Part shown: positions 34,674 to 43,779 of the stretch, in pieces
Position numbering within the stretch: the first letter of the stretch is position 1
Layout of the letters: each line of letters starts with the position of its first letter
Assembly (NCBI GenBank): GCA_009780115.1
Contig: WRAQ01000008.1
Location: 17,711-81,710, forward strand
Direction: 5' to 3'
Length of the DNA stretch: 64,000 bases
Source: Lachnospiraceae bacterium
GTDB lineage: Bacteria > Bacillota > Clostridia > Lachnospirales > Lachnospiraceae
Translations under genes and position numbers: made by a program
Notes under the pieces: model-generated
The model's input: the letters and a program-made list of their open reading frames with translations, nothing else
The model's database searches: none
What the model was told of the DNA's origin: nothing

Positions 34674-34719
34674 GTAATTTGAACAATCGACATAAGATAT
34701 AAAAGGAGATGCTTAAATT

Positions 34720-36900
34720 ATGAAAGAGCAATATCTGATGGGTAAAAATATAGGTTTATCCTGGCGGTTGGAAGAGGTGCAGCAATTTACCTTTGTTGTT
34801 ACCCAGGAATGCAATCTGGCATGTAAGTACTGTTATATGCACGGGAAAAATACCGAAAGTATTATGACTTTCGAAACAGCAAAAGCGGCGGTTGATTATT
34901 TTATTGATGATGCTAATAATAATTTTGATACATCATATGTCATCATTGAGTTTATTGGCGGGGAACCCCTGCTGGAAATAGACTTAATTGACCAGGTTGT
35001 GGATTATTTTAAACTAAGAATGTATCAAAAGAAATCAAAATGGTTTGGGCGGTATCGGATATCAATCGGTTCAAACGGCGTTTTGTATGATGACGAAAGG
35101 GTACAAAAATTCATACAAAAGAATTATAAAATGCTCTCAATTGGAATTACAATTGATGGAATTAAAGAAAAACATGACCTGAACCGTATTTTTCCTGATA
35201 ATTCGGGTTCTTATGATATTGTCCGGAAAAATATAGAATTATTATTGAAAAAATTTCCGGAGTCTGTAACTAAGGTAACAATAAGCCATGAGGATATTCC
35301 CTACATAAAAGAAAGCATTATCCATCTATGGGAGCTTGGTTTAAATGAGATACCGGCAAATGTAGTTTTTGAAGACGTCTGGAAAGAAGGGGATGCAGAG
35401 CTTTTTGAAAAACAATTGGTTGAACTTGCAGATTATATCGTAGATAATTGCCTGTGGAACAAATTCAATTGTAGCCTTTTCCAAGAAAACATCGGATTCC
35501 ATTACAAAGAAAAGGATACAATGCTTTCTGTTTGCGGAACTGGAAAAATGATTTCCGTAGATGCAAAAGGTGATATATATTCTTGCATCCGCTTTATGGA
35601 TTATTCTTTGGTAAATAAAAAAGCAATTCGTTACGGCAATATTCGGGAGGGGATAGACAAGGATAAAATTAGGCCGTTTAATGCTTTAAGTATTAAGTAT
35701 TTAAGCCCTCAAAAATGTCTTGACTGTATGATTAATTCTGAATGTAGCTATTGCGCGGGTTATAATTATGATGCAAGTGAAAAAGATACTTTATTTGACA
35801 GAGAAGTTTCAATTTGTGAAATGCATAAAGCAAGGGTAAGGGCTAACCGGTATTATTGGGCACGCTTATATAATGAACACGGTATTCGCAGAATGGGTTA
35901 TCGTAAACCGGAAAAATTTATGTTTTTTTTGCTGTCGGTTGACAGTATAAGTTTTTGTAATTATGAAAATAAAGAAAATAAAGAAAAAATGACCCCTGAA
36001 CTTTTGATAAAAGGGTTAGATTATTCATATCAAAATTTCTATTTTCCGGTTTTTATCCATTCAAAAGAGTCCGAAGCCCTTATAAATGAGTGGTGTATAA
36101 ATAATGAATTGCTTAAAAATGCCCTTAACAAGCATATTATCAGGCACATTATGCCATTCACTAACCAAACAAAATATAAGCGCGAAGATATTATTTATGT
36201 ATTTGACGGGGACAATTTTGTGTTTGACAAAGACAATTTTTCTAACAAATACAATACAGCAATTTTGAAGATATCGAATAAGTCAGTTAATAAACTTGCA
36301 AGCCAAACAGAAATTTTATTAAACCATTTCCATCGGATAAACATAAATCTTTTCTTGCCGGATAAGATATTTGATTTAGAAGAGTATGACAGGCAACTTA
36401 AAATAATCGCCGGAATCATTAGTCGTTTTGCGGGTAATGAGCAGTTAAAAGAAGTAAATAAACTTACTGACCGAATATACTTAGAAGAAATGAATAATTG
36501 TTTCGCCGGTGAAAAAAATATTACATTTGGAACAGATGGGAAATTATACCTTTGCCCTGCTTTCTATTATGCAAATAATAGTGCGGGAGACTTGACTGAT
36601 GCGCCCAACGAATACCTTATCGGGCAAACATTATTTAAAAATGCCCCTTTGTGCGGCACTTGTGATGCATATCAATGTAACCGATGCGTATTCTTAAATA
36701 AAATGTGGACGGGCGAATATAATGTCCCTTCAAAAATACAATGCGAAATAGCACACATTGAAAGGGAAAATTGCCGTTTACTTTTATTAAGCCTTAAAGA
36801 GGGGCACAATCACATATATGAGGCAAAAATATCACAGTTAGATTATTTGGACCCAATGGAAAAACTGCTTAATTTTCAAGCTTTACCATGTTCATTATAA
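34720..36900 (+). CDS. Radical SAM/SPASM peptide maturase, CXXX-repeat type
   Basis: 726 residues, AAAAGGAG site. The radical SAM cluster motif is VVTQECNLACKYCYMHGK (CX3CX2C, about residues 30-40), with a GGEPLLEIDL motif. A SPASM-like cysteine region follows at about 265-370 (CGTGKMISVDAKGDIYSCIR, CLDCMINSECSYCAGYN). The second half (about 400-726) is an added domain that ends in another cysteine set (CFAGEKNITFGTDGKLYLCP, CGTCDAYQCNRCVFLN). Known CXXX systems encode a maturase pair; here both functions seem fused in one chain, which is my inference. The expected role is installing thioether or similar bonds in the precursor at 34390. Confidence 0.82.
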   Translation: MKEQYLMGKNIGLSWRLEEVQQFTFVVTQECNLACKYCYMHGKNTESIMTFETAKAAVDYFIDDANNNFDTSYVIIEFIGGEPLLEIDLIDQVVDYFKLRMYQKKSKWFGRYRISIGSNGVLYDDERVQKFIQKNYKMLSIGITIDGIKEKHDLNRIFPDNSGSYDIVRKNIELLLKKFPESVTKVTISHEDIPYIKESIIHLWELGLNEIPANVVFEDVWKEGDAELFEKQLVELADYIVDNCLWNKFNCSLFQENIGFHYKEKDTMLSVCGTGKMISVDAKGDIYSCIRFMDYSLVNKKAIRYGNIREGIDKDKIRPFNALSIKYLSPQKCLDCMINSECSYCAGYNYDASEKDTLFDREVSICEMHKARVRANRYYWARLYNEHGIRRMGYRKPEKFMFFLLSVDSISFCNYENKENKEKMTPELLIKGLDYSYQNFYFPVFIHSKESEALINEWCINNELLKNALNKHIIRHIMPFTNQTKYKREDIIYVFDGDNFVFDKDNFSNKYNTAILKISNKSVNKLASQTEILLNHFHRININLFLPDKIFDLEEYDRQLKIIAGIISRFAGNEQLKEVNKLTDRIYLEEMNNCFAGEKNITFGTDGKLYLCPAFYYANNSAGDLTDAPNEYLIGQTLFKNAPLCGTCDAYQCNRCVFLNKMWTGEYNVPSKIQCEIAHIERENCRLLLLSLKEGHNHIYEAKISQLDYLDPMEKLLNFQALPCSL

Positions 36901-36952
36901 TTTTTATGACAAAAATATTAATTAATAGGCAAATATGCCGGAGGAGGTATTC

Positions 36953-37306
36953 ATGAATTGCGAAGTACTTTGTACGTTACCATTAGAAGAAGTGCGTAAG
37001 TTTCAGGATTTAAGTTGGATGAAAAGCGCTATTGAAGATTTAGCCATTGTAGTTGCGGAACAAAATCATATCTTACTTGAAGATAGCAGATTGTATCAAC
37101 GCCTGATAAATGATAATAAAGAATACTCAATAAAAATCAATGAATTTTGGGATATTTATTTGGAAAAATTTAAGGATGTTCTAGGTAAAGATGAGCGCCT
37201 TGTAATTAACTATAAGACATTGGAATTATTTAAAATTACTAACAATATCGATTGTTGTCAATTATCACATGCTGACTTGCATAAATTAAAGGAGGAAGAA
37301 TTATGA
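36953..37306 (+). CDS. CXXX-repeat peptide modification system protein
   Basis: About 117 residues from ATG 36953, directly after GAGGAGG; the longer frame from 36935 lies upstream of that site. Acidic, helical and soluble (LSWMKSAIEDLAIVVAEQNH, DNKEYSIKINEFWDIYLEKF). Its size and place after the maturase match the small accessory proteins of CXXX-repeat clusters (TIGR04116-type), possibly a precursor-recognition or chaperone protein. Sequence identification is from memory, so the family name is provisional. It overlaps the next gene by 4 nt. Confidence 0.65.
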   Translation: MNCEVLCTLPLEEVRKFQDLSWMKSAIEDLAIVVAEQNHILLEDSRLYQRLINDNKEYSIKINEFWDIYLEKFKDVLGKDERLVINYKTLELFKITNNIDCCQLSHADLHKLKEEEL

Positions 37307-37683
37307 AACGGGCTACTATAATTAAATTAGTGATTGTATTTATGATATTCGTTGGTGTTTGCATTGACTTAAAGCGAGTGAATCTTGGTGCGTTTATAGA
37401 TATTCCATCATTACTCATAATGATAATTATATCTTTAATAATTAGCTTAATATGGATAATTGTTAAGCCAGGCATGAAAAACAAAAAAAGGCAAGTATTT
37501 AACAACTGTTTTGTTATTGGCGGGATATCGGCAGGTATTATTAATATTGGCTTTATAATTAAACAGACTACTTCATTGCCGTCTATCATATTTTTCATCT
37601 TGATTCCCGTTTTTTATGGCATATTATTTAGTCTTAGTGTACAGTTAATATCAAAGCGCAAGACTAAAAAGCTGGAGGGCTAA
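37303..37683 (+). CDS. Small membrane protein of the CXXX cluster
   Basis: 126 residues, four hydrophobic segments and a lysine-rich end. The stretch VNLGAFIDIPSLLIMIIISL strongly recalls the MotA/flagellar motor signature (G-x-F/Y-I-D-I-P-S-L-L-I) near its first helices, but the rest of MotA is missing. It may be a reduced MotA/ExbB-like unit or an immunity or transport accessory. The start overlaps the preceding gene (ATGA) and GGAGG is present, so it belongs to the operon. Confidence 0.55.
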   Translation: MKRATIIKLVIVFMIFVGVCIDLKRVNLGAFIDIPSLLIMIIISLIISLIWIIVKPGMKNKKRQVFNNCFVIGGISAGIINIGFIIKQTTSLPSIIFFILIPVFYGILFSLSVQLISKRKTKKLEG

Positions 37684-37686
37684 AAG

Positions 37687-38352
37687 GTGTTAAAGATAAC
37701 AAAATTATCAAAGGCCATTAAAAATGAGGGCACTGAAATAAATATTCTGCAAGATATCAGCTTTTCATTAAATACTCGTGAAATCCTTTGTATCATGGGG
37801 CCGAGCGGCTGCGGGAAAAGTACTCTGCTTGGAATTTTAGGTGGTTTGGATAGCCCGACACGTGGAAAAGTTTTTTTGGATAATAAGGATATGTATGAAC
37901 TTTCTAATGCTGATTTGAATACTTTTCGAAACCAAAATATCGGAATGGTTTTTCAAAATCACAATTTAGTTAAAGAGTTAACATGTTATGAAAATATTTG
38001 TCTCCCGCTGATTTTTTCTAAAAAAACAAACAAAAATGATATTGTAAAAAAAGCAGAAAAAATTATTAATGCCTTGGGACTTAATGAAAAAAAGCATCGC
38101 TACCCTTATCAACTATCAGGCGGGGAACAACAAAGGACATCGGTTGCGCGTGCGCTTATCAGAAACCCGCGTTTACTTTTAGCCGATGAACCGACAGGTA
38201 ATTTAGACCAGAAAAATGCAAAAAATATGATGGAGATATTACATAATATCGTCAAAAAATTTGATACGTCAGTCGTATTGGTGACTCACGATGCAGAAAC
38301 TGCCGGTAAATGTCATCGTACTATAAATCTTTTAGATGGTAGAATTATATGA
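37687..38352 (+). CDS. ABC transporter ATP-binding protein (MacB/LolD-like)
   Basis: 221 residues from GTG 37687 behind GGAGGG. Walker A GPSGCGKSTLLGILGGLDSP, Q-loop MVFQNHNLVKELTCYENICL, signature LSGGEQQRTSVARALIRNPR, Walker B LLLADEPTGNLD and H-loop VLVTHD are all intact. This class works with FtsX-like permeases and often gives peptide export or self-protection. The permease gene overlaps its end by 4 nt. In this cluster, export of or immunity to the modified peptide is likely. Confidence 0.92.
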   Translation: MLKITKLSKAIKNEGTEINILQDISFSLNTREILCIMGPSGCGKSTLLGILGGLDSPTRGKVFLDNKDMYELSNADLNTFRNQNIGMVFQNHNLVKELTCYENICLPLIFSKKTNKNDIVKKAEKIINALGLNEKKHRYPYQLSGGEQQRTSVARALIRNPRLLLADEPTGNLDQKNAKNMMEILHNIVKKFDTSVVLVTHDAETAGKCHRTINLLDGRII

Positions 38353-40760
38353 AAAATTTATTAGCCTTGTTTAAATTAAGATGCCGGTTGCAAACAAGCG
38401 AACGGATTGGCAATGCTGTGTCTGTTTTTTTATTTACAATGTCGGTTTCGCTCATGACCGTTTTTTTTCTAACCAGAATATATGCCCCTGATTTTATTAT
38501 CAGCCAGGTTGGCCAAAGGGATATGACGGTATATAGAAAAAACAATGCGGATGTTAACGATAATATAATCAGTGATATAGAAACCTTAGAACAAGCCGGA
38601 TATAAAGTTGATTTAGAATGGTTCCTTCCGATTGAAAATCTTGCGCAAAATGAAACCGGTATTTTTATTTTACGGTTAGTTGATGAACCTTCTTTAGTTG
38701 ATGAAATTTTATTAAGTATGCAGGCCGCCCACAAATTGAAAGCAAAAGCCGGTGATTTGGTTTTTGTTGATGTTATAGGAAGAGAAATGCAAGTTTCCGG
38801 GGTTGAACCGCCGGTGACAAATCTAAGTGAAGCAATCCTATATGGCTACATAACCTTGGACTTGCGGCATGCCCCTGCTATTTCGTCTTATTTTGGAATA
38901 CCGGATATATTGGCTGATATGTATAAGGGAATCGGTATAACAGCTTCCGACATGGATATGAACACTGAAATTTTATCTGATTTCACACAATCGGCATTAT
39001 ATAATGGCTACCTTGTTATAACCCAGGCAGATGAGAGTATTATCGTCAGGGAAACCCTTGAAATGACGGAAAATATGCTGCATTTTCTGGCAACTTTCTG
39101 TATGGTCATTACGATGTTAGGCATATTGGGGTTGCTGCACTTGAAAGAAGCTAAATTGACAGAAAAAAATACTATCTTGCGCGTTTATGGAATGACTCCG
39201 CAACATGCGTATTTATTCGCATTTTTTGATGCGGCAATTAATACTTTTATATCAGGTGTTATCGGGACAATTGGCGGTTTTGTCTTGTTTATAATTACGG
39301 CTAATATTTTAATGGGAATTGATATTACAATTATTTCGGCTTTGTTAGCTTATGGTATAGTTGTATTTATCAAAAATGCCCTGCTTTGTTTTTCGTTGCT
39401 ATTTTCTTGCAATGTTTGGTTATATAACCGTATCTTCCATATGGATATCATGAGTGTTTTTCAAAAACGCCCCGGTTTGCTTAAGAAATATAAGAGGGCG
39501 GAATGGATTGCCGGCGGTTGGTTGGCTTTCGCCGGATTATCATCTTTATTTATGAGAGATTTACAAGTTATAACATATTTATTTTATGCAATAATTATCG
39601 TAGTACTGCTTTATTTTATTTTCGTAGTTGGATTTTGGGTTATGCGCAGATTTAAGTTTCGAATAAATAATATTTTTAATTTGTCATATATGCTATTAGC
39701 GCGGCGTAAGCGGTTTACTGCTATGGTTGGGACTGCGCTAGTAGTATTAGCGGCAATGGTAATAATTTTTTATAATGTTTTCATTGGTGTAGATAATTTT
39801 TTGGATAATCTTTGGATTCGTTTAAACGGATATAATACAGTTGTGGTGATAACACCTGAACAGGAAAAGGATTTTTGGGCTGACTTAAAAGATAAAGATA
39901 TTCCCTTTTATGTTACTTATGTAAAAGATATGGAATTTTCCGACCCTGATATCAGCAGAATTTATAACCTGGCGGCAATTCGTGACGAACAAAATATTGT
40001 CCCTCATTTGATACCTGCGCCGGGCAATTTTTTTGCGAATGGATATTTTTTAGCCCTCGAATTGAATATTAGATATGCGGAAGAACAGACTTTTAACGGG
40101 ACAATAACTCATAATTTTTTTGATGAAAGCCCAATATCTTTAAATTTAACGGGGGAAGTAGGTACTCTTTTTGATAACCCCGGCTCCTATACCGTCGCCG
40201 TAAACTACGACGATATCGCCGATAAGATAGATGATACATTCAGAAGGTGTATTCTCATGGGTTTGCCGCTTGATTCAGTCGAAATCGTAGAGGAGATTGC
40301 AAAGAATTACGGGGCATATATATATACATCAAATGAAATTATTAAAACTTACCGGGATTCACTTTATAATTTCATTCTCTATATCTACTTGACTTGTATC
40401 TTGCTTGCCAGCGCCTCTGTTGCTTTTCTGTTTGCCTTATGCTGTACAGTAGTTTTTTCCCGTAAGCGGGAGCTGATACTTTATAAAGTAATAGGTGCTT
40501 CCGGAAAGGATACCGACATTATTCTTCTCTTTGAAAATGCCTTGATAGCACTAATCGCGGCGATTATGATTTTATTGTTAAACTATGGCCTTTTTAATTT
40601 GTACAGTGGCTTTTTTGTCAATGTGGTTGCTTATTCCTTGCCAATGGTGATTGTTTTTGGTATATTGCTAGGTTCATTATCTATAATTAGCCTAATTACG
40701 TTTATATCTTCAAAAATCATCAGGCTAGAAAGTATTGTAAGTCTTTTAAGGGTTGACTAG
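38349..40760 (+). CDS. FtsX-like permease
   Basis: 803 residues, overlapping the ATPase gene (ATGA). A first membrane segment (about 20-40) is followed by an extracytoplasmic domain, then a block of three segments (about 230-345), another near 405-425 and one near 465, a second large outside domain, and three final segments (IYLTCILLASASVAFLFALC, ALIALIAAIMILLLNYGLF, ending ESIVSLLRVD). The FtsX motif around RKRELILYKVIGASGKDTD precedes the last segments. This two-domain layout matches BceB/MacB-like transporters that move or sense peptides. Together with the ATPase it forms one transporter. Confidence 0.88.
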   Translation: MKNLLALFKLRCRLQTSERIGNAVSVFLFTMSVSLMTVFFLTRIYAPDFIISQVGQRDMTVYRKNNADVNDNIISDIETLEQAGYKVDLEWFLPIENLAQNETGIFILRLVDEPSLVDEILLSMQAAHKLKAKAGDLVFVDVIGREMQVSGVEPPVTNLSEAILYGYITLDLRHAPAISSYFGIPDILADMYKGIGITASDMDMNTEILSDFTQSALYNGYLVITQADESIIVRETLEMTENMLHFLATFCMVITMLGILGLLHLKEAKLTEKNTILRVYGMTPQHAYLFAFFDAAINTFISGVIGTIGGFVLFIITANILMGIDITIISALLAYGIVVFIKNALLCFSLLFSCNVWLYNRIFHMDIMSVFQKRPGLLKKYKRAEWIAGGWLAFAGLSSLFMRDLQVITYLFYAIIIVVLLYFIFVVGFWVMRRFKFRINNIFNLSYMLLARRKRFTAMVGTALVVLAAMVIIFYNVFIGVDNFLDNLWIRLNGYNTVVVITPEQEKDFWADLKDKDIPFYVTYVKDMEFSDPDISRIYNLAAIRDEQNIVPHLIPAPGNFFANGYFLALELNIRYAEEQTFNGTITHNFFDESPISLNLTGEVGTLFDNPGSYTVAVNYDDIADKIDDTFRRCILMGLPLDSVEIVEEIAKNYGAYIYTSNEIIKTYRDSLYNFILYIYLTCILLASASVAFLFALCCTVVFSRKRELILYKVIGASGKDTDIILLFENALIALIAAIMILLLNYGLFNLYSGFFVNVVAYSLPMVIVFGILLGSLSIISLITFISSKIIRLESIVSLLRVD

Positions 40761-40778
40761 ATATTTTTGGAGTTACTA

Positions 40779-42521
40779 ATGAGAGATATATCAATATTCA
40801 CCAGATTATATAAGCTTTATTTCAGTAAATATTTACGCAGTCTTATTTTTTTGACGTTGCTTGTAGTTCTTTTCGTTGCGTTAGGCAGTATTAACCCTTA
40901 TTTATTTGGGGTTTTAATTGATACGATGATTAATCAAGATTTTCAGGCTTTCCATACCGCCCTTATTTTATATGTGTCTCTTAACTTGATTGTTTCTTCA
41001 ATCGGGATTGTAAAAGAGCGGATAACTTCCATTTTTTCATATAAAGTAAGCTCCCAAATAAAAGAACGGCTTTTCAAGAAAGTAATATATCTAAAGTGTG
41101 TGTCAAGAGAGAAATATTCAACCGGCGAACTAATGCAGCGGATTCAAGGTGACAGTGACGGCGTTGTTAGATTTTACATTGATGCCCTGACAAATATCTT
41201 ATCAGTTATATTTAATCTTGCAATTTCCATTTATTTTATTTTAAGCATTTCGCCGGTAAATGCTGTGCTTTCACTCTTAAATATTCCTTTGATTTTCATA
41301 TTAAACAAGGTTTTTAAGAAAGGGATTGCCAGAGTAGTTAAAGCACAGAACATACACAATGACCAAAGAATGTCTTTTTTACACGAAAGCGTAGAAAATT
41401 ACCAGCATGTTAAAGTTTTTTGCTTAGAGGATGAAAAAATTAATAATCATCAGGTTAATATTCTTGATGGTTTGGACATTCTAAGAAAAAATTTAAATAT
41501 TTCTAACGCAATGGGAATAATAAAAAACTTTATTAATGCAGTTATAAATTATGGCTTGTTTTATATCTTTGCATTTCTAATCCATAGAGGCAGCCTAACA
41601 ATAGGGCAAATGGTGTCTTATAATGTGTATGTAACAAGATTGTATGATGCAATATCTAAGATTTCTTCACTTAACTTGGATTCAATAAGTGTAAGAATGA
41701 GCCTGGAGCGGATTGAGCAAATTGAGAACGAATTAAATGAACTGGTTTCTGAAAATGAAACGTTAGACTTTTCAGATATGCCCGAAATTAAATTTATATC
41801 ACATCTTTGTTTCAATAAAGTTCATTTTGCTTATAATGTTACGGAACCAGTTTTAAAGGGGATTTCACTTGAAATTGATAAGAATGGGTTTTATTCTATT
41901 GTCGGTAAAAACGGCAGCGGTAAAAGTACGCTGTTCAGGCTGATTGCAAAGTTTTATGATGTTGAAAATGATTATATTTATATTAACGGAATAGATATAA
42001 ATAAATTATCTATCGATTATATACGCAGAGAGATAATCTATGTTTCGAAAGATGTGTATATCGTAAACGGCAGCATAAAAGATAATCTTATGGTGAGTAA
42101 TTCTGCCGCAACGTTTAATGAGTTAGAGGAATGTTGTAAAAAAGTAGGCTTATATGAGGACATCCTTTCTTTTGAGAATGGTTTTGAAACTCTGCTTGGC
42201 GTGAATGGGAATCAATTATCCAGCGGTCAAAAGCAAAAATTGAATTTTGCCCGCGCTTTACTAAAAAAAGGCTCGATTTTTATACTTGATGAGGCAACTT
42301 CTGATTTAGACGGCCTTGCTGAACAAGATTTCATTTATATAATTAAAAAGCTGTCATCAAACTATATTGTTATACTCATTACGCACAAAATATCATCAGT
42401 AATTCACAGTGACGAAATTTTTGTTATTGATGACGGTATAATTAAAGAAAGTGGTAATCATCATTCATTAATGCACAGAAATGGTTTATATCGGGATATG
42501 TTTTATGGCATAGATTCATAA
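40779..42521 (+). CDS. ABC exporter, fused membrane and ATPase domains
   Basis: About 580 residues. ATG 40779 lies 8 nt behind TTTGGAG; a TTG at 40767 is too close to it. The N-terminal half has six membrane segments (YLRSLIFLTLLVVLFVALGS, FYIDALTNILSVIFNLAIS) with coupling sequence; the C-terminal half has Walker A IVGKNGSGKSTLFRLIA, signature LSSGQKQKLNFARALLKKGS and Walker B IFILDEATSDLD. No C39 peptidase domain is fused, so any leader removal must be done elsewhere. It is the last gene of the CXXX cluster and a likely product exporter. Confidence 0.9.
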   Translation: MRDISIFTRLYKLYFSKYLRSLIFLTLLVVLFVALGSINPYLFGVLIDTMINQDFQAFHTALILYVSLNLIVSSIGIVKERITSIFSYKVSSQIKERLFKKVIYLKCVSREKYSTGELMQRIQGDSDGVVRFYIDALTNILSVIFNLAISIYFILSISPVNAVLSLLNIPLIFILNKVFKKGIARVVKAQNIHNDQRMSFLHESVENYQHVKVFCLEDEKINNHQVNILDGLDILRKNLNISNAMGIIKNFINAVINYGLFYIFAFLIHRGSLTIGQMVSYNVYVTRLYDAISKISSLNLDSISVRMSLERIEQIENELNELVSENETLDFSDMPEIKFISHLCFNKVHFAYNVTEPVLKGISLEIDKNGFYSIVGKNGSGKSTLFRLIAKFYDVENDYIYINGIDINKLSIDYIRREIIYVSKDVYIVNGSIKDNLMVSNSAATFNELEECCKKVGLYEDILSFENGFETLLGVNGNQLSSGQKQKLNFARALLKKGSIFILDEATSDLDGLAEQDFIYIIKKLSSNYIVILITHKISSVIHSDEIFVIDDGIIKESGNHHSLMHRNGLYRDMFYGIDS

Positions 42522-42533
42522 ACGCCTTCGTAC

Positions 42534-42610
42534 TTGACAAAAAAACCTCATCTTGATAAGATAAAAAAAGCGCCTAAAGGCAGCTTTGGCAAGAATACTT
42601 CGTATTCTTG
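42534..42610 (+). promoter_or_regulatory. pheS promoter and leader hairpins
   Basis: Consensus TTGACA (42534-42539), 17-nt spacer, TAAGAT (42557-42562). The leader holds GCC-TAAA-GGC and a perfect hairpin CAAGAATAC-TTC-GTATTCTTG (42590-42610). No T-box (GGGTGGTACCGCG) is present, which is notable for a clostridial pheST operon. Confidence 0.7.
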
Positions 42611-42660
42611 TAGAAAGGTTTACGTAAAATTGCGTAAAGTTGCGAGGTATATATATAATT

Positions 42661-43710
42661 ATGAAAGAAAATTTCACAGTAATCCTAACGGCGATTCGCG
42701 AGGATAATGAAACACGTATCCAGGCCGCGGTAAATGTCGAGGAACTTAAGGTACTTAAAGCCGTCCTACTTGGAAGAAACGGGAAACTTGCCGAAGTCAT
42801 GAAAGAGATTCCCCAGCTTTCCGGCGAAATGCGGGCAGAAATAGGGCGGGCTGCCAATGAACTAAAAACTCATTTCAGCAACTTAATTGATTTGCGCTCG
42901 GAAGAACTTACGCTTAAAGCAGCCGAGGTCCCGGCTGATTTTGATTGCACGGTCCCCGGTTACATGCCGCCCGGCGGCGGCCTTCACCCGATTACCCAAA
43001 TGTGTTATGACCTAAACGATGCTTTCCGTTCGCTTGGGTTTGAAATATTTCAGGAAGCGGATATTACCAGCGAACTTTATGCTTTTGACAACTTAAACTT
43101 CCCGCCTAATCATCCGGCGCGGGAAAGTATGGATACATACTGGCTCGAAGGTTACGATGAAAATAGCGGCGGTGACCGTTTATGCCTCCGCCCGCATTTA
43201 ACCGGTGCCAGTGTACGTTATATGCAGAAATTTAAACCGCCTTATCGTTTTGTTTATCCCGGCCGGGTTTTTCGCAATGAGTCAACCGATGCCCGCCATG
43301 AGCGTGCTTTTTTCCAATACGAGGCTTTGATTGTCCAACCGGATTTGACTTTTTCCGCCGGCAAAATCATGATTCAAGCTATTCTCGCAAAAGTATTCGG
43401 CCGTGAAGTACCGGTCCGGATGCGGTCAGGCTTTTTCCCCTTTGTTGAACCGGGATTTGAGATTGACATGGGTTGTCTTGTTTGTGACGGTGACGGTTGC
43501 AGCGTATGCAAAAATGTTGGCTGGATTGAGATTATGCCGGGCGGGACACCCCATCCGAATGTTCTTAAAGCCGCCGGGCTTGATCCTGATGAATATACTG
43601 GTTTTTATGTAAATATTGGACTTGACCGCCTGGTTATGATGAGATATGGCATTGATGATGTGCGCCTGTTCCATAGTGCCGACCTTAGATTCTTGAAGCA
43701 GTTTGCCTAA
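42661..43710 (+). CDS. pheS: Phenylalanine--tRNA ligase alpha subunit
   Basis: 349 residues from ATG 42661 (a TTG at 42641 is only an in-frame extension). The catalytic subunit of PheRS. A helical N-terminus for tRNA contact (about 1-85) precedes the catalytic domain: TGASVRYMQKFKPPYRFVYP, motif 2 VFRNESTDARHERAFFQYEA, and motif 3 GLDRLVMMRYGIDDVRLF. A four-cysteine insert (CLVCDGDGCSVCKNVGW), probably zinc-binding, marks a subgroup of bacterial PheS. pheT follows after 69 nt. Confidence 0.95.
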   Translation: MKENFTVILTAIREDNETRIQAAVNVEELKVLKAVLLGRNGKLAEVMKEIPQLSGEMRAEIGRAANELKTHFSNLIDLRSEELTLKAAEVPADFDCTVPGYMPPGGGLHPITQMCYDLNDAFRSLGFEIFQEADITSELYAFDNLNFPPNHPARESMDTYWLEGYDENSGGDRLCLRPHLTGASVRYMQKFKPPYRFVYPGRVFRNESTDARHERAFFQYEALIVQPDLTFSAGKIMIQAILAKVFGREVPVRMRSGFFPFVEPGFEIDMGCLVCDGDGCSVCKNVGWIEIMPGGTPHPNVLKAAGLDPDEYTGFYVNIGLDRLVMMRYGIDDVRLFHSADLRFLKQFA

Positions 43711-43779
43711 TACCAGGGTCGAAAGTACATAGTACGGAGCAATCCGTAGGTATTATAATATTAAAATAGGAGCATAAAA

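Noticed and set aside
42563..42610. Fourth copy of the TTAGGC element before pheS
   Set aside because: AAGATAAAAA and GCCTAAAGGC give a slight likeness, but neither conserved block is present.
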